Shown piece after piece: positions 21,440-27,429 of a DNA stretch of 27,429 bases. Origin of the DNA: CAXMQS01 sp036446035 (GTDB taxonomy: Bacteria > Actinomycetota > Acidimicrobiia > Spongiisociales > JAOTWH01). Position numbers and translations under genes: made by a program. Under the pieces are notes generated by a model. The model was given only the letters and a program-made list of their open reading frames with translations, was not told the origin of the DNA and did no database searches. Within the stretch, counting starts at the first letter, position 1, and the number at the start of each line of letters is the position of its first letter. The stretch covers positions 1 through 27,429 of the forward strand of contig JAZFSG010000091.1 in NCBI GenBank assembly GCA_036446035.1. The letters are read 5' to 3'.

Positions 21440-23450
21440 CGCTACCTCCGAGATCGAGCAGCTGCGCGAGGCGCTGCGCCATCACCTCTATCTCTATCAC
21501 GTTCTTGACAAGCCGGAGATCGCGGATGCCGAGTACGACCTTCTCTATCGCCGCCTCGAGGAACTCGAAGCCGACAATCCCGAGCTGGTCGCCCCGGACT
21601 CGCCGACTCAGCGAGTAGGGCAAGCGGCCTCGGAGCTATTCGCCCCCGTGAAGCATCGCGAGAGGCTCTTCTCGCTCGACAACGTCGAGAGCACCGAGGC
21701 GCTCACGGCGTGGGAGGAGAGGCTGGAGCGCCAGCTTGGCGAGAAGCCATCCGGATACATGTGCGAGCTCAAGATCGACGGACTGGCGGTATCGCTCACC
21801 TACACCGACGGTTCCCTCACCAAGGCCGCGACCCGGGGCGATGGCACAACGGGGGAGGACATCACGGCCAACGTCCGCACCATCGGCGCGGTGCCACTGG
21901 TGCTGCGAGGTGAGGCGCCCTCCGTGATGGAGGTGCGCGGCGAGATCTACATGCCGCTGCCCGAGTTCGAGAGACTCAACAAGGACCAGGAGGCCAGCGG
22001 CCAGGCGCTGTACGCCAATGCTCGCAACACTGCCGCCGGCTCGGTCCGCCAGAAGGATCCCGCTGTAACCGCTTCGCGCCGGCTCTCGATCTGGGTATAT
22101 CAGGTCGGCTTCATCGAGGGCGGTCCCAAGCTCACCCGCCATTCCGAGATCGCAGCGTGGTTGCGCCAGCTCGGATTCCTCTTCAATCCAGCATCAGAAG
22201 CCGTCGCCGACCTCAAGGGCGTGATCGACTACGTGAACGCGGCCGAGAAAGCCCGTCACGCCCGCGGCTACGAGACGGACGGAGTTGTCATCAAGGCAGA
22301 CGTGCTCGCCGAGCAGCGGGAGGCGGGGTTCACGGCCAAGAGCCCGCGCTGGGCCGTCGCCTACAAGTTCCCACCAGAGGAGCGGACAACGGTGTTGGCC
22401 GACATCCGGATAAACGTCGGGCGTACCGGGGCCGCCACCCCATACGCCGTTCTCGAGCCGGTTTTCGTCGGCGGGGTCACCGTGACCACGGCCACCCTGC
22501 ACAACGCAGACGAGGTGGCACGCAAGGACCTGCGGGTCGGCGACACAGTCACCGTTCGGCGCGCTGGTGACGTGATCCCTGAGGTTGTCGGGCCCGTCCT
22601 GGCCCTGCGCAAAGGCAGGCCGCGGCGTTGGAAGATGCCCGAGACCTGTCCCTTCTCGGGGCATCCGATCGTTCGCGACGGTGCGGTCGCCTATTGCACC
22701 GGCGGCTTCGACTGCCCGGGAAGGCTGCGCGAGTACCTGGCCCACTTCGCCGGCAGGGACGGCATGGACATCGAGGGCCTCGGCTATAAGACGGTCGACC
22801 TCCTGCTGACTGAGAAGCTGATCTCGGATCCGGCGGATCTCTTCACGCTGCGCGCCGACGACCTCCTTGGGCGCGAGGGTTGGGGGGAGGTCTCGAGCGG
22901 CAACCTGATCGGCGCCATCGCGGCTGCCAAGGACCGGCCACTGGATCGCCTGCTGCGAGCCCTGGGGATCCCGCTCGTCGGCGGCACCGTCGCTTCGACG
23001 CTGGCGCGACGCTTCCGCAGCATGGACAAGATCATGTCGTCTACTGAAGATGAGCTGGACGCCATCGACGGCATCGGCCCCGAGTTGGTGGCATCGGTGC
23101 AAGACTGGGTCGGCGACGCCGAGAACCGCGCCCTCGTCGCCAAGCTGGAGAGGGCCGGTGTTCGTACCGAGGATCCCGAACCCGAGGGCGTCGACAGCAC
23201 CGTTCTCGCTGGAGTCACCATCGTGTTGACGGGGACGATGCGATCGATGTCGCGCGAGGAAGCCGGGAACGCGGTCGAGGACCGCGGTGGCAAGGTGACA
23301 AGCTCCGTCTCATCCAAGACAACGGCCGTTGTAGTCGGCGAGTCGCCGGGGTCCAAAGCCACCAAGGCCGAGGAATTGGGGCGCCCCATCCTCGACGAGG
23401 AAGCCTTCCTCGATCTGCTGGAGAACGGTCCGGGGGAGTTGCTGGAGTAG
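21432..23450 (+). CDS. ligA: NAD-dependent DNA ligase LigA, atypical zinc finger
   Basis: 672 aa, full length. It seals nicks with NAD+ during replication and repair. Domains in order: Ia NAD-binding (YYHVL-like LYHVLDKPEIADAEYD), adenylation with Lys114 (CELKIDGLAVSL), OB fold, zinc finger near 406-428, helix-hairpin-helix region (about 430-580) and a C-terminal BRCT (about 590-665, LAGVTIVLTGTM). The zinc finger, normally C-x2-C...C-x5-C, reads CPFSGH...C-x5-C: Cys406, Cys422 and Cys428 are kept but the second Cys is Ser409. His411 could be an alternative ligand. The ATG overlaps mnmA by 8 nt. Confidence 0.96.
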   Translation: MADATSEIEQLREALRHHLYLYHVLDKPEIADAEYDLLYRRLEELEADNPELVAPDSPTQRVGQAASELFAPVKHRERLFSLDNVESTEALTAWEERLERQLGEKPSGYMCELKIDGLAVSLTYTDGSLTKAATRGDGTTGEDITANVRTIGAVPLVLRGEAPSVMEVRGEIYMPLPEFERLNKDQEASGQALYANARNTAAGSVRQKDPAVTASRRLSIWVYQVGFIEGGPKLTRHSEIAAWLRQLGFLFNPASEAVADLKGVIDYVNAAEKARHARGYETDGVVIKADVLAEQREAGFTAKSPRWAVAYKFPPEERTTVLADIRINVGRTGAATPYAVLEPVFVGGVTVTTATLHNADEVARKDLRVGDTVTVRRAGDVIPEVVGPVLALRKGRPRRWKMPETCPFSGHPIVRDGAVAYCTGGFDCPGRLREYLAHFAGRDGMDIEGLGYKTVDLLLTEKLISDPADLFTLRADDLLGREGWGEVSSGNLIGAIAAAKDRPLDRLLRALGIPLVGGTVASTLARRFRSMDKIMSSTEDELDAIDGIGPELVASVQDWVGDAENRALVAKLERAGVRTEDPEPEGVDSTVLAGVTIVLTGTMRSMSREEAGNAVEDRGGKVTSSVSSKTTAVVVGESPGSKATKAEELGRPILDEEAFLDLLENGPGELLE

Positions 23451-23547
23451 GACTTCTCTCCCTTCAGGGGGAGAAGTCAGCTATCCCTCCACGAGCGGAG
23501 CGAGCGTTGGGGGGAGTACCGACCGCAGGCCGGGGAGGGGACTGCCT
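23451..23547. repeat. Palindromic intergenic element between convergent ligA and lgt
   Basis: These 97 bases begin with a near-perfect hairpin at 23451-23478: an 8-bp arm GACTTCTC/GAGAAGTC extended by TCCC/GGGG (one G-T pair) around a TTCA loop. A second imperfect palindrome follows (23484-23515, CCCTCCACG...CGTTGGGGGG around AGCGGAGCGAG), then a GC-rich stretch with CCG-CAGG-CCGG. The first hairpin could end transcription from both sides, although no T-run follows. The composite layout resembles dispersed REP-like elements; only one copy is in this window. Confidence 0.55.
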
Positions 23548-24459
23548 CTAGTAGCTGGCCTTGACCAAATCGGGGTCGGCGCCTAGGGCCAGATCACCTG
23601 CTGCGGTCACGACTGGCTTGCGGCGGAACCACAGGAACAGGGCAACGCCAAGCGCCGCCGTCAACAAACCACCCCACTGACTACCGGTGAATGGCCCCAT
23701 CACGGCGTCGGCGACGGTTCCGTCCTTGGCGGCGTCGAGTCGGGTGAAGTCGATGAGGAAGCGCTGGAATCCGTACCACAGGGTCCACAGGGCGAAGATC
23801 TGGCCGTAGCGGCGACCTTTCCAGGCGCGAGCCAGCCACAGCAGGACGCCGAGCAGCACCGCCGCCCCCAGCAGGTCGTAGAGGGCGCTGTGGTGATAGG
23901 GACCGCATTGCCCGAGAGTCTCGCACAACACCTCTAACCCATCGTGCTGGGGCGCCACGTCGTATCCGGCCTTCAGCTCGTAGCCGAGGAAGAAGTTCGT
24001 TGGCGACCCGATGTGCTCGACGATGGCGAGGTCGCCCACTCTTCCGATGACGGCGCCAAGGGCAAGGCCGGGTCCGGCCATGTCGCCGAAGGCGGCGAGG
24101 TCACCGCCTAGCCACTTGATCCGCCACAGGCCGACGATGATCCCGCCGGCGTAGCCGCCGAGGATGGAGAAGTCCCCGGCAAGTCCGAAGATGTCGTCGA
24201 GGCCATAGCCGGGGTCGCCGAGGTGGGCGGGGACCGTGAAGAGTCGCGCCCCGATGATCGATGCGAGGACCGCCCAGGTGAGTCCTGAGATGGGGATCTC
24301 AGGATCGAAGCCGCGGCGACGTGCCTGGCGCACGATCAACGATCCACCAACGAGGAAGCCGACCGCGGCGAAGACCCCGTGCAGCGAGAGGTTGATGGGG
24401 CCGAGCTCGAATATCGGGATCGGCTTGTAGGAAATGGCCGCCAGCAATGGATCAATCAT
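23548..24459 (-). CDS. lgt: Prolipoprotein diacylglyceryl transferase (Lgt), divergent signature
   Basis: 303 aa polytopic membrane enzyme that adds diacylglycerol to the lipobox Cys of prolipoproteins, such as the two lipoproteins in this window. Several membrane helices and the family landmarks are present: LSLHGVFAAVG, GRVGDLAIVEHIGSPT (residues 139-154), HHSALYDLLG and YGFQRFLIDFTR. The signature usually reads GRxGN; here Asp143 replaces the conserved Asn, and LYD replaces LYE. Two starts are possible: ATG 24459, 7 nt after a TACCCT box, and ATG 24483, which overlaps the upstream gene's stop (ATGA) and would add 8 residues. I prefer 24459 but both may be used. Confidence 0.85.
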   Translation of the reverse strand: MIDPLLAAISYKPIPIFELGPINLSLHGVFAAVGFLVGGSLIVRQARRRGFDPEIPISGLTWAVLASIIGARLFTVPAHLGDPGYGLDDIFGLAGDFSILGGYAGGIIVGLWRIKWLGGDLAAFGDMAGPGLALGAVIGRVGDLAIVEHIGSPTNFFLGYELKAGYDVAPQHDGLEVLCETLGQCGPYHHSALYDLLGAAVLLGVLLWLARAWKGRRYGQIFALWTLWYGFQRFLIDFTRLDAAKDGTVADAVMGPFTGSQWGGLLTAALGVALFLWFRRKPVVTAAGDLALGADPDLVKASY

Positions 24460-24466
24460 CGATTCC

Positions 24467-24472
24467 AGGGTA
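24467..24472 (-). promoter_or_regulatory. -10 box of lgt (leaderless)
   Basis: Minus-strand TACCCT ends 7 nt before the ATG at 24459. It lies inside the 8-codon extension that would be translated from the alternative start at 24483. Confidence 0.4.
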
Positions 24473-24479
24473 GGAACCC

Positions 24480-24875
24480 TCATTGACTACGAAAGGCCCA
24501 GGAGTACGAGCCGATGTCTGGAAGGCCTACCGCGGCGTTCCACGACAGGTGCACCTCGTGAGATCCCGGCACCCACTCCGTGAACGACTGGCCGGTGCCG
24601 GGCGTCCATTCGAAGCGGATAAGCGCTGGCGACTCCACGAGCTCCGAGGCCGGGATCGTCACGCCGTCGATCGTGAGCTCGATCGAGTAGCCGACGATCA
24701 TATCGACCACGACCGAGGCCTGGCGCGACACCGTGGCGTCTGGTGCCGGCGCTATCAACTCGACGACCGCCGGCAGCGACCTGGGTTCGCCATCGGAGGA
24801 GAGAGCCCAGGTTGCTCCGATGACGGCGACGAGGGCCAGCGCTAGTCCAAGGTAGACGAGTCGGTAACGGGACAC
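24480..24875 (-). CDS. Small membrane-anchored protein with Ig-like beta domain, function unknown
   Basis: 131 aa. A single N-terminal hydrophobic segment (residues about 5-23, LVYLGLALALVAVIGATWAL) without a lipobox suggests a membrane anchor or uncleaved signal. The outer part reads like a bacterial Ig-type beta sandwich (VVELIAPAPDATVSRQASVV, ELTIDGVTIPASELVES, GSHEVHLSWN). The GTG at 24875 was chosen because the anchor starts there and a TAGCAT box ends 7 nt upstream; the longer open frame overlaps the start of dapC. It overlaps the longer form of lgt by 4 nt, so the two are probably co-transcribed. Confidence 0.72.
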   Translation of the reverse strand: MSRYRLVYLGLALALVAVIGATWALSSDGEPRSLPAVVELIAPAPDATVSRQASVVVDMIVGYSIELTIDGVTIPASELVESPALIRFEWTPGTGQSFTEWVPGSHEVHLSWNAAVGLPDIGSYSWAFRSQ

Positions 24876-24882
24876 GCTGACG

Positions 24883-24904
24883 ATGCTAAGACGCTCGCTA
24901 CGGT
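24883..24904. promoter_or_regulatory. Divergent -10 boxes for anchored protein and dapC
   Basis: Minus-strand TAGCAT (24883-24888) ends 7 nt before the GTG at 24875, and plus-strand TACGGT (24899-24904) ends 6 nt before the dapC ATG at 24911. The boxes are 10 bp apart. Confidence 0.5.
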
Positions 24905-24910
24905 GACGCG

Positions 24911-26056
24911 ATGCGGAGAAACCCCGTTCTCGAGGAGCTTGGCAGCTACGCCATCGGCGACCTGGCTGAGAAGGCTCGAGCCATGCGCGGGGCGGGGGAG
25001 CGGGTGATCGATTTCTCCATCGGCGACCCTCGCGAACCAACACCGCCGTTCATACTCGAGGCACTGCGGCAAGCTGTGCCGGAGGTCTCGCAGTATCCAA
25101 CGGTGCCCGGTACTGCCGAGTTACGAGGAGCAGTCGCCGACTATCTGCTGCGCCGCTTCGGCGTTGCCGTCGACCCCGACCACCAGGTGCTTCCAACGTC
25201 GGGGTCCAAGGAGGCGATCTTCCACACGCCGCTGGCGTTCATCGACAGGGACCACCCCGAGGCGGTCGTGTTCGGTTCCCCCTCCTATCCGGTGTATCAC
25301 CGCGGAGCGCGCTTCGCCGGAGCCGACAGCGTTGGTATCCCGCTCAGCGGCGACTTCGTGCTCCGTGCCGCCGACATTTCGTCGGAGCTCTGGGACCGAG
25401 CCGCCATGGTGTGGTCATGCTCGCCCCACAACCCAACGGGCGCCACGGCCACGGCCGCCGATCTCTTGGGTCTGGTGGAGACGGCTCGGGCGACCGAAAC
25501 GCTGTTGATGTCGGACGAGTGCTACACGGACCTCTACGAAGGAGAGCCGCCGGCGTCTGCTCTGCAGCTGTCCGGAGACGACTTCTCAGGAGTCCTCGCC
25601 TTCTTCAGTTGTTCCAAGCGTTCGGGCATGACCGGCTATCGCAGCGGCGCTATGGTCGGCGACGCGGATCTCATAGCCGCGGTGCGCAAGCTCAGGGGAT
25701 CGGTAGGGGCTGCCCCGCCCGAGTTCGTTCAGGCGGCGGCCGCAGCTGCTTGGGCAGACGATGACCACGCCGCAGCCCGGCGAGAGATCTTCGCCGAGAA
25801 GCGCCGAGTGCTGGCTGCTACCTTCGACCGTCTTGGCTATCGAGTCGCCGGGGGCAGCGACGCCATCTATCTGTGGGTGGAGGTCCCAGACGACATCTCG
25901 ATCGCTGAGACCCTGCTCGAGGCGGGCGTCATCGTCTCCCCGGGAAGGGTGTTCGGTGATGGGGGCGAGGGCTACGTGCGGCTGGCGCTGGTGCCGACCG
26001 TGGAAGAATGCGAAGCCGCAACGGAGGTGTTGACCGAGTGCCTGCCAAAGAACTGA
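24911..26056 (+). CDS. dapC: Succinyldiaminopimelate transaminase (DapC-type class I aminotransferase)
   Basis: 381 aa PLP aminotransferase. Fold-type I residues are visible: Asn174 (SPHNPTG), Asp202 and Tyr205 (SDECYTDLYEGE), Lys236 (SCSKRSGMTGYRSGA) and the substrate-binding Arg244. The class alone does not fix the substrate, but the next two genes are dapD and dapE, so the step between them (N-succinyl-2-amino-6-oxopimelate to succinyl-diaminopimelate) is the natural assignment. The product is for lysine and for the diaminopimelate cross-link of peptidoglycan. The ATG follows a TACGGT box by 6 nt. It overlaps dapD by 19 nt. Confidence 0.9.
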   Translation: MRRNPVLEELGSYAIGDLAEKARAMRGAGERVIDFSIGDPREPTPPFILEALRQAVPEVSQYPTVPGTAELRGAVADYLLRRFGVAVDPDHQVLPTSGSKEAIFHTPLAFIDRDHPEAVVFGSPSYPVYHRGARFAGADSVGIPLSGDFVLRAADISSELWDRAAMVWSCSPHNPTGATATAADLLGLVETARATETLLMSDECYTDLYEGEPPASALQLSGDDFSGVLAFFSCSKRSGMTGYRSGAMVGDADLIAAVRKLRGSVGAAPPEFVQAAAAAAWADDDHAAARREIFAEKRRVLAATFDRLGYRVAGGSDAIYLWVEVPDDISIAETLLEAGVIVSPGRVFGDGGEGYVRLALVPTVEECEAATEVLTECLPKN

Positions 26057-26844
26057 TCGAGGCCGCGTACCGCGACCTCGAGCTCCTCGGCGATGCCGAG
26101 GAAGCCGTCACCGACAGCATCGCCCGCCTCGACGCCGGCGAGCTGCGGGTCGCGGAGAAGGTTGGCGACGATTGGGTGGTTCATACCTGGCTCCAGGAGG
26201 CCATCTTCCTGTACTTTCGCATCGCCGGGATGGAGACGTTGGAGGCGGGCGCCCTCGAGTTCCACGACAAGATCCCTCCGAAGCGCGGGCTCGCCGCGGC
26301 CGGCGTCAGAGTGGTGCCGCCGGGAGTCATCCGCTACGGGGCCTTCTGTGAGCCGGGTGTCGTGGTGATGCCGGGCTACGTCAACATCGGCGCCAGGGTT
26401 GGCTCGGGAACGCTCGTCGACACTTGGGCAACGGTTGGGTCGTGTGCCCAGGTCGGTAGCGACGTCCACATCTCGGGAGGCGTCGGAATCGGAGGAGTGC
26501 TGGAGCCGCCAGGCTCTCGCCCCAACATCGTCGAGGACGGCGCCTTCCTCGGCAGCCGCTGCATTCTCCTCGAGGGCGTTGTTGTTGAGGAGGGAGCGGT
26601 CCTGGCGGCCAATACGGCGATCACCGCCTCCACGCCCATCATCGACGTGACGGGGGACGAGCCGGTCGAGCACCGCGGCCGGGTCCCGGCGAACTCGGTC
26701 GTCGTGCCGGGGGCCAGGGCGCGGGAGTTCCCGGCCGGCTCCTACTACCTGCAGACTCCGCTCATCATCGGTAAGCGCAGTGAGTCCACGGACCGCAAGA
26801 CGTCTCTCAACGACGCCTTGCGTGATTTCGGAGTGCCGGTTTGA
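26038..26844 (+). CDS. dapD: Tetrahydrodipicolinate N-succinyltransferase
   Basis: 268 aa. It succinylates tetrahydrodipicolinate using succinyl-CoA. An N-terminal helical domain (ELIEAAYRDLELLGDAEEAV) is followed by a left-handed beta-helix of hexapeptide repeats (VVVMPGYVNIGARVGSGTLV, VGSCAQVGSDVHISGGVGIG, GAFLGSRCILLEG). The GTG at 26038 has GGAGG 10 nt upstream within dapC. VHTWLQEAIFLYFR and the GGVLEP loop are typical of the DapD family, as opposed to the DapH acetyltransferase. Confidence 0.94.
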   Translation: MPAKELIEAAYRDLELLGDAEEAVTDSIARLDAGELRVAEKVGDDWVVHTWLQEAIFLYFRIAGMETLEAGALEFHDKIPPKRGLAAAGVRVVPPGVIRYGAFCEPGVVVMPGYVNIGARVGSGTLVDTWATVGSCAQVGSDVHISGGVGIGGVLEPPGSRPNIVEDGAFLGSRCILLEGVVVEEGAVLAANTAITASTPIIDVTGDEPVEHRGRVPANSVVVPGARAREFPAGSYYLQTPLIIGKRSESTDRKTSLNDALRDFGVPV

Positions 26845-27429
26845 GCGATCTCCACCAAACACTGGCTGCCATCGTCAACATTCGGTCGGAGATCGGCAAC
26901 GAGGGCCGGCTGTGCACCTCCCTCGAGCAGAGAGTGTTGCCGACCTGGAATCGAGATGGTGTCAGCCGGATCGGCAACAGCCTCATAGTTGGAAGACGAA
27001 CCGGCCGTCCCCTGATGTCGATCTATGGACACATCGACACCGTTCCCGCCCAGGGCCAGGCCGAAGCCCTTGTCGAGGACGGGCGCCTCTACGGCCTCGG
27101 ATCTTCCGACATGAAGGCAGGGGTCGCGGTGATGCTCCACCTCATGGAGGACGAGGCCGTCGCCAACGGCCCATACGACGTTGTCAGCGTTTTCTACGAC
27201 AAGGAAGAGGGACCATTCGACGAGAACGGCCTCGGCCCGGTGCTTGACCACGCCACCTGGCTTGCCGACTCGGTATTCGCCATCGTCATGGAGCCGACGA
27301 ACAACGACCTGCATCTTGGTTGCCAGGGCGTTGTCAACGCCCAGTTGACATTCACGGGTCACGCCGCCCACTCCTCTCGCCCCTGGCTGGGGGAGAACGC
27401 CGTCACGAAATCTGGCGTCTTTCTGTCGT
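26841..27429 (+). CDS. dapE: Succinyl-diaminopimelate desuccinylase, N-terminal part (cut by window edge)
   Basis: The first 196 codons of an M20-family metallopeptidase-like hydrolase; the 3' end lies outside the window. Metal-site segments are visible: YGHIDTVPA (first His and Asp), GLGSSDMKAGVAVM (bridging Asp) and YDKEEGPFDENG (catalytic Glu pair), then the start of the dimerisation domain (TFTGHAAHSSRPWLGENA). It removes the succinyl group after DapC. The TTG start overlaps the dapD stop (TTGA), so the three dap genes are one coupled unit. Confidence 0.92.
   Translation, partial: MSDLHQTLAAIVNIRSEIGNEGRLCTSLEQRVLPTWNRDGVSRIGNSLIVGRRTGRPLMSIYGHIDTVPAQGQAEALVEDGRLYGLGSSDMKAGVAVMLHLMEDEAVANGPYDVVSVFYDKEEGPFDENGLGPVLDHATWLADSVFAIVMEPTNNDLHLGCQGVVNAQLTFTGHAAHSSRPWLGENAVTKSGVFLS

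Noticed and set aside
22194..23102. 302-aa minus-strand open frame opposite ligA
   Set aside because: Antisense shadow of a conserved DNA ligase; low-complexity composition and no domain.
1..27429. CRISPR arrays, tRNA or rRNA genes, insertion sequences, prophage genes
   Set aside because: No direct-repeat arrays, cloverleaf-like segments, transposases, integrases or phage proteins were recognised; the window is almost fully occupied by ordinary coding sequence.

Overview
The window is a dense, high-GC stretch of a bacterial chromosome, most likely from an actinomycete-type organism (Actinomycetota; an Acidimicrobiia-like lineage is a guess). Reasons: GC-rich coding on both strands with almost no intergenic space; frequent GTG and TTG starts; a MutT1-type Nudix plus histidine-phosphatase fusion directly behind polyphosphate kinase, as in mycobacteria; MurA with Asp in place of the fosfomycin-target Cys; and a strong sign of leaderless transcription, namely a TANNNT box 6-7 nt before most operon-leading start codons.

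Region 1 (about 50-5975) is the main feature: a bacterial microcompartment (BMC) operon of nine tightly coupled genes behind a divergent MerR-like regulator. Order: RpiB-like sugar-phosphate isomerase, deoxyribose-phosphate aldolase (DeoC), tandem BMC-T shell protein with a gated pore, BMC-H, BMC-P, CoA-acylating aldehyde dehydrogenase, a second BMC-T, and two more BMC-P. The gene content matches the class called sugar-phosphate-utilising (SPU) in BMC surveys. Inferred chemistry: deoxyribose 5-phosphate is split to acetaldehyde and glyceraldehyde 3-phosphate inside a shell, and acetaldehyde is oxidised to acetyl-CoA. All three enzymes carry N-terminal amphipathic helices that look like encapsulation peptides; those of RpiB and DeoC are clearly related. 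The lumen RpiB has Asp at the usual catalytic Cys, and DeoC has an added four-Cys cluster. No phosphotransacylase or alcohol dehydrogenase lies in the operon, which is bounded on both sides by opposite-strand genes.

Region 2 (5976-12544) holds AlkA-like DNA glycosylase, two small lipoproteins, 6-phosphogluconolactonase, a TEX30-like hydrolase, MutT1, polyphosphate kinase and a housekeeping RpiB with the normal Cys. Region 3 (12562-16866) is a plus-strand run: murA, a secreted SpoIID/LytB-domain protein, a nucleotidyltransferase-like protein, a NifU-type Fe-S scaffold and the MeaB GTPase. Region 4 (16890-19243) has an enoyl-CoA hydratase, an SRPBCC protein and a membrane-anchored hydrolase-fold protein that lacks its nucleophile. 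Region 5 (19254-23450) is cysteine desulfurase, mnmA and ligA, where the desulfurase probably supplies sulfur to MnmA. Region 6 (23451-24875) has a palindromic intergenic element, lgt and a small anchored protein. Region 7 (24911 to the end) is a lysine/diaminopimelate run: dapC, dapD and the start of dapE, cut by the window edge.

No tRNA, rRNA, CRISPR array, insertion sequence or phage gene was seen, and no gene-free stretch exceeds about 100 bases.
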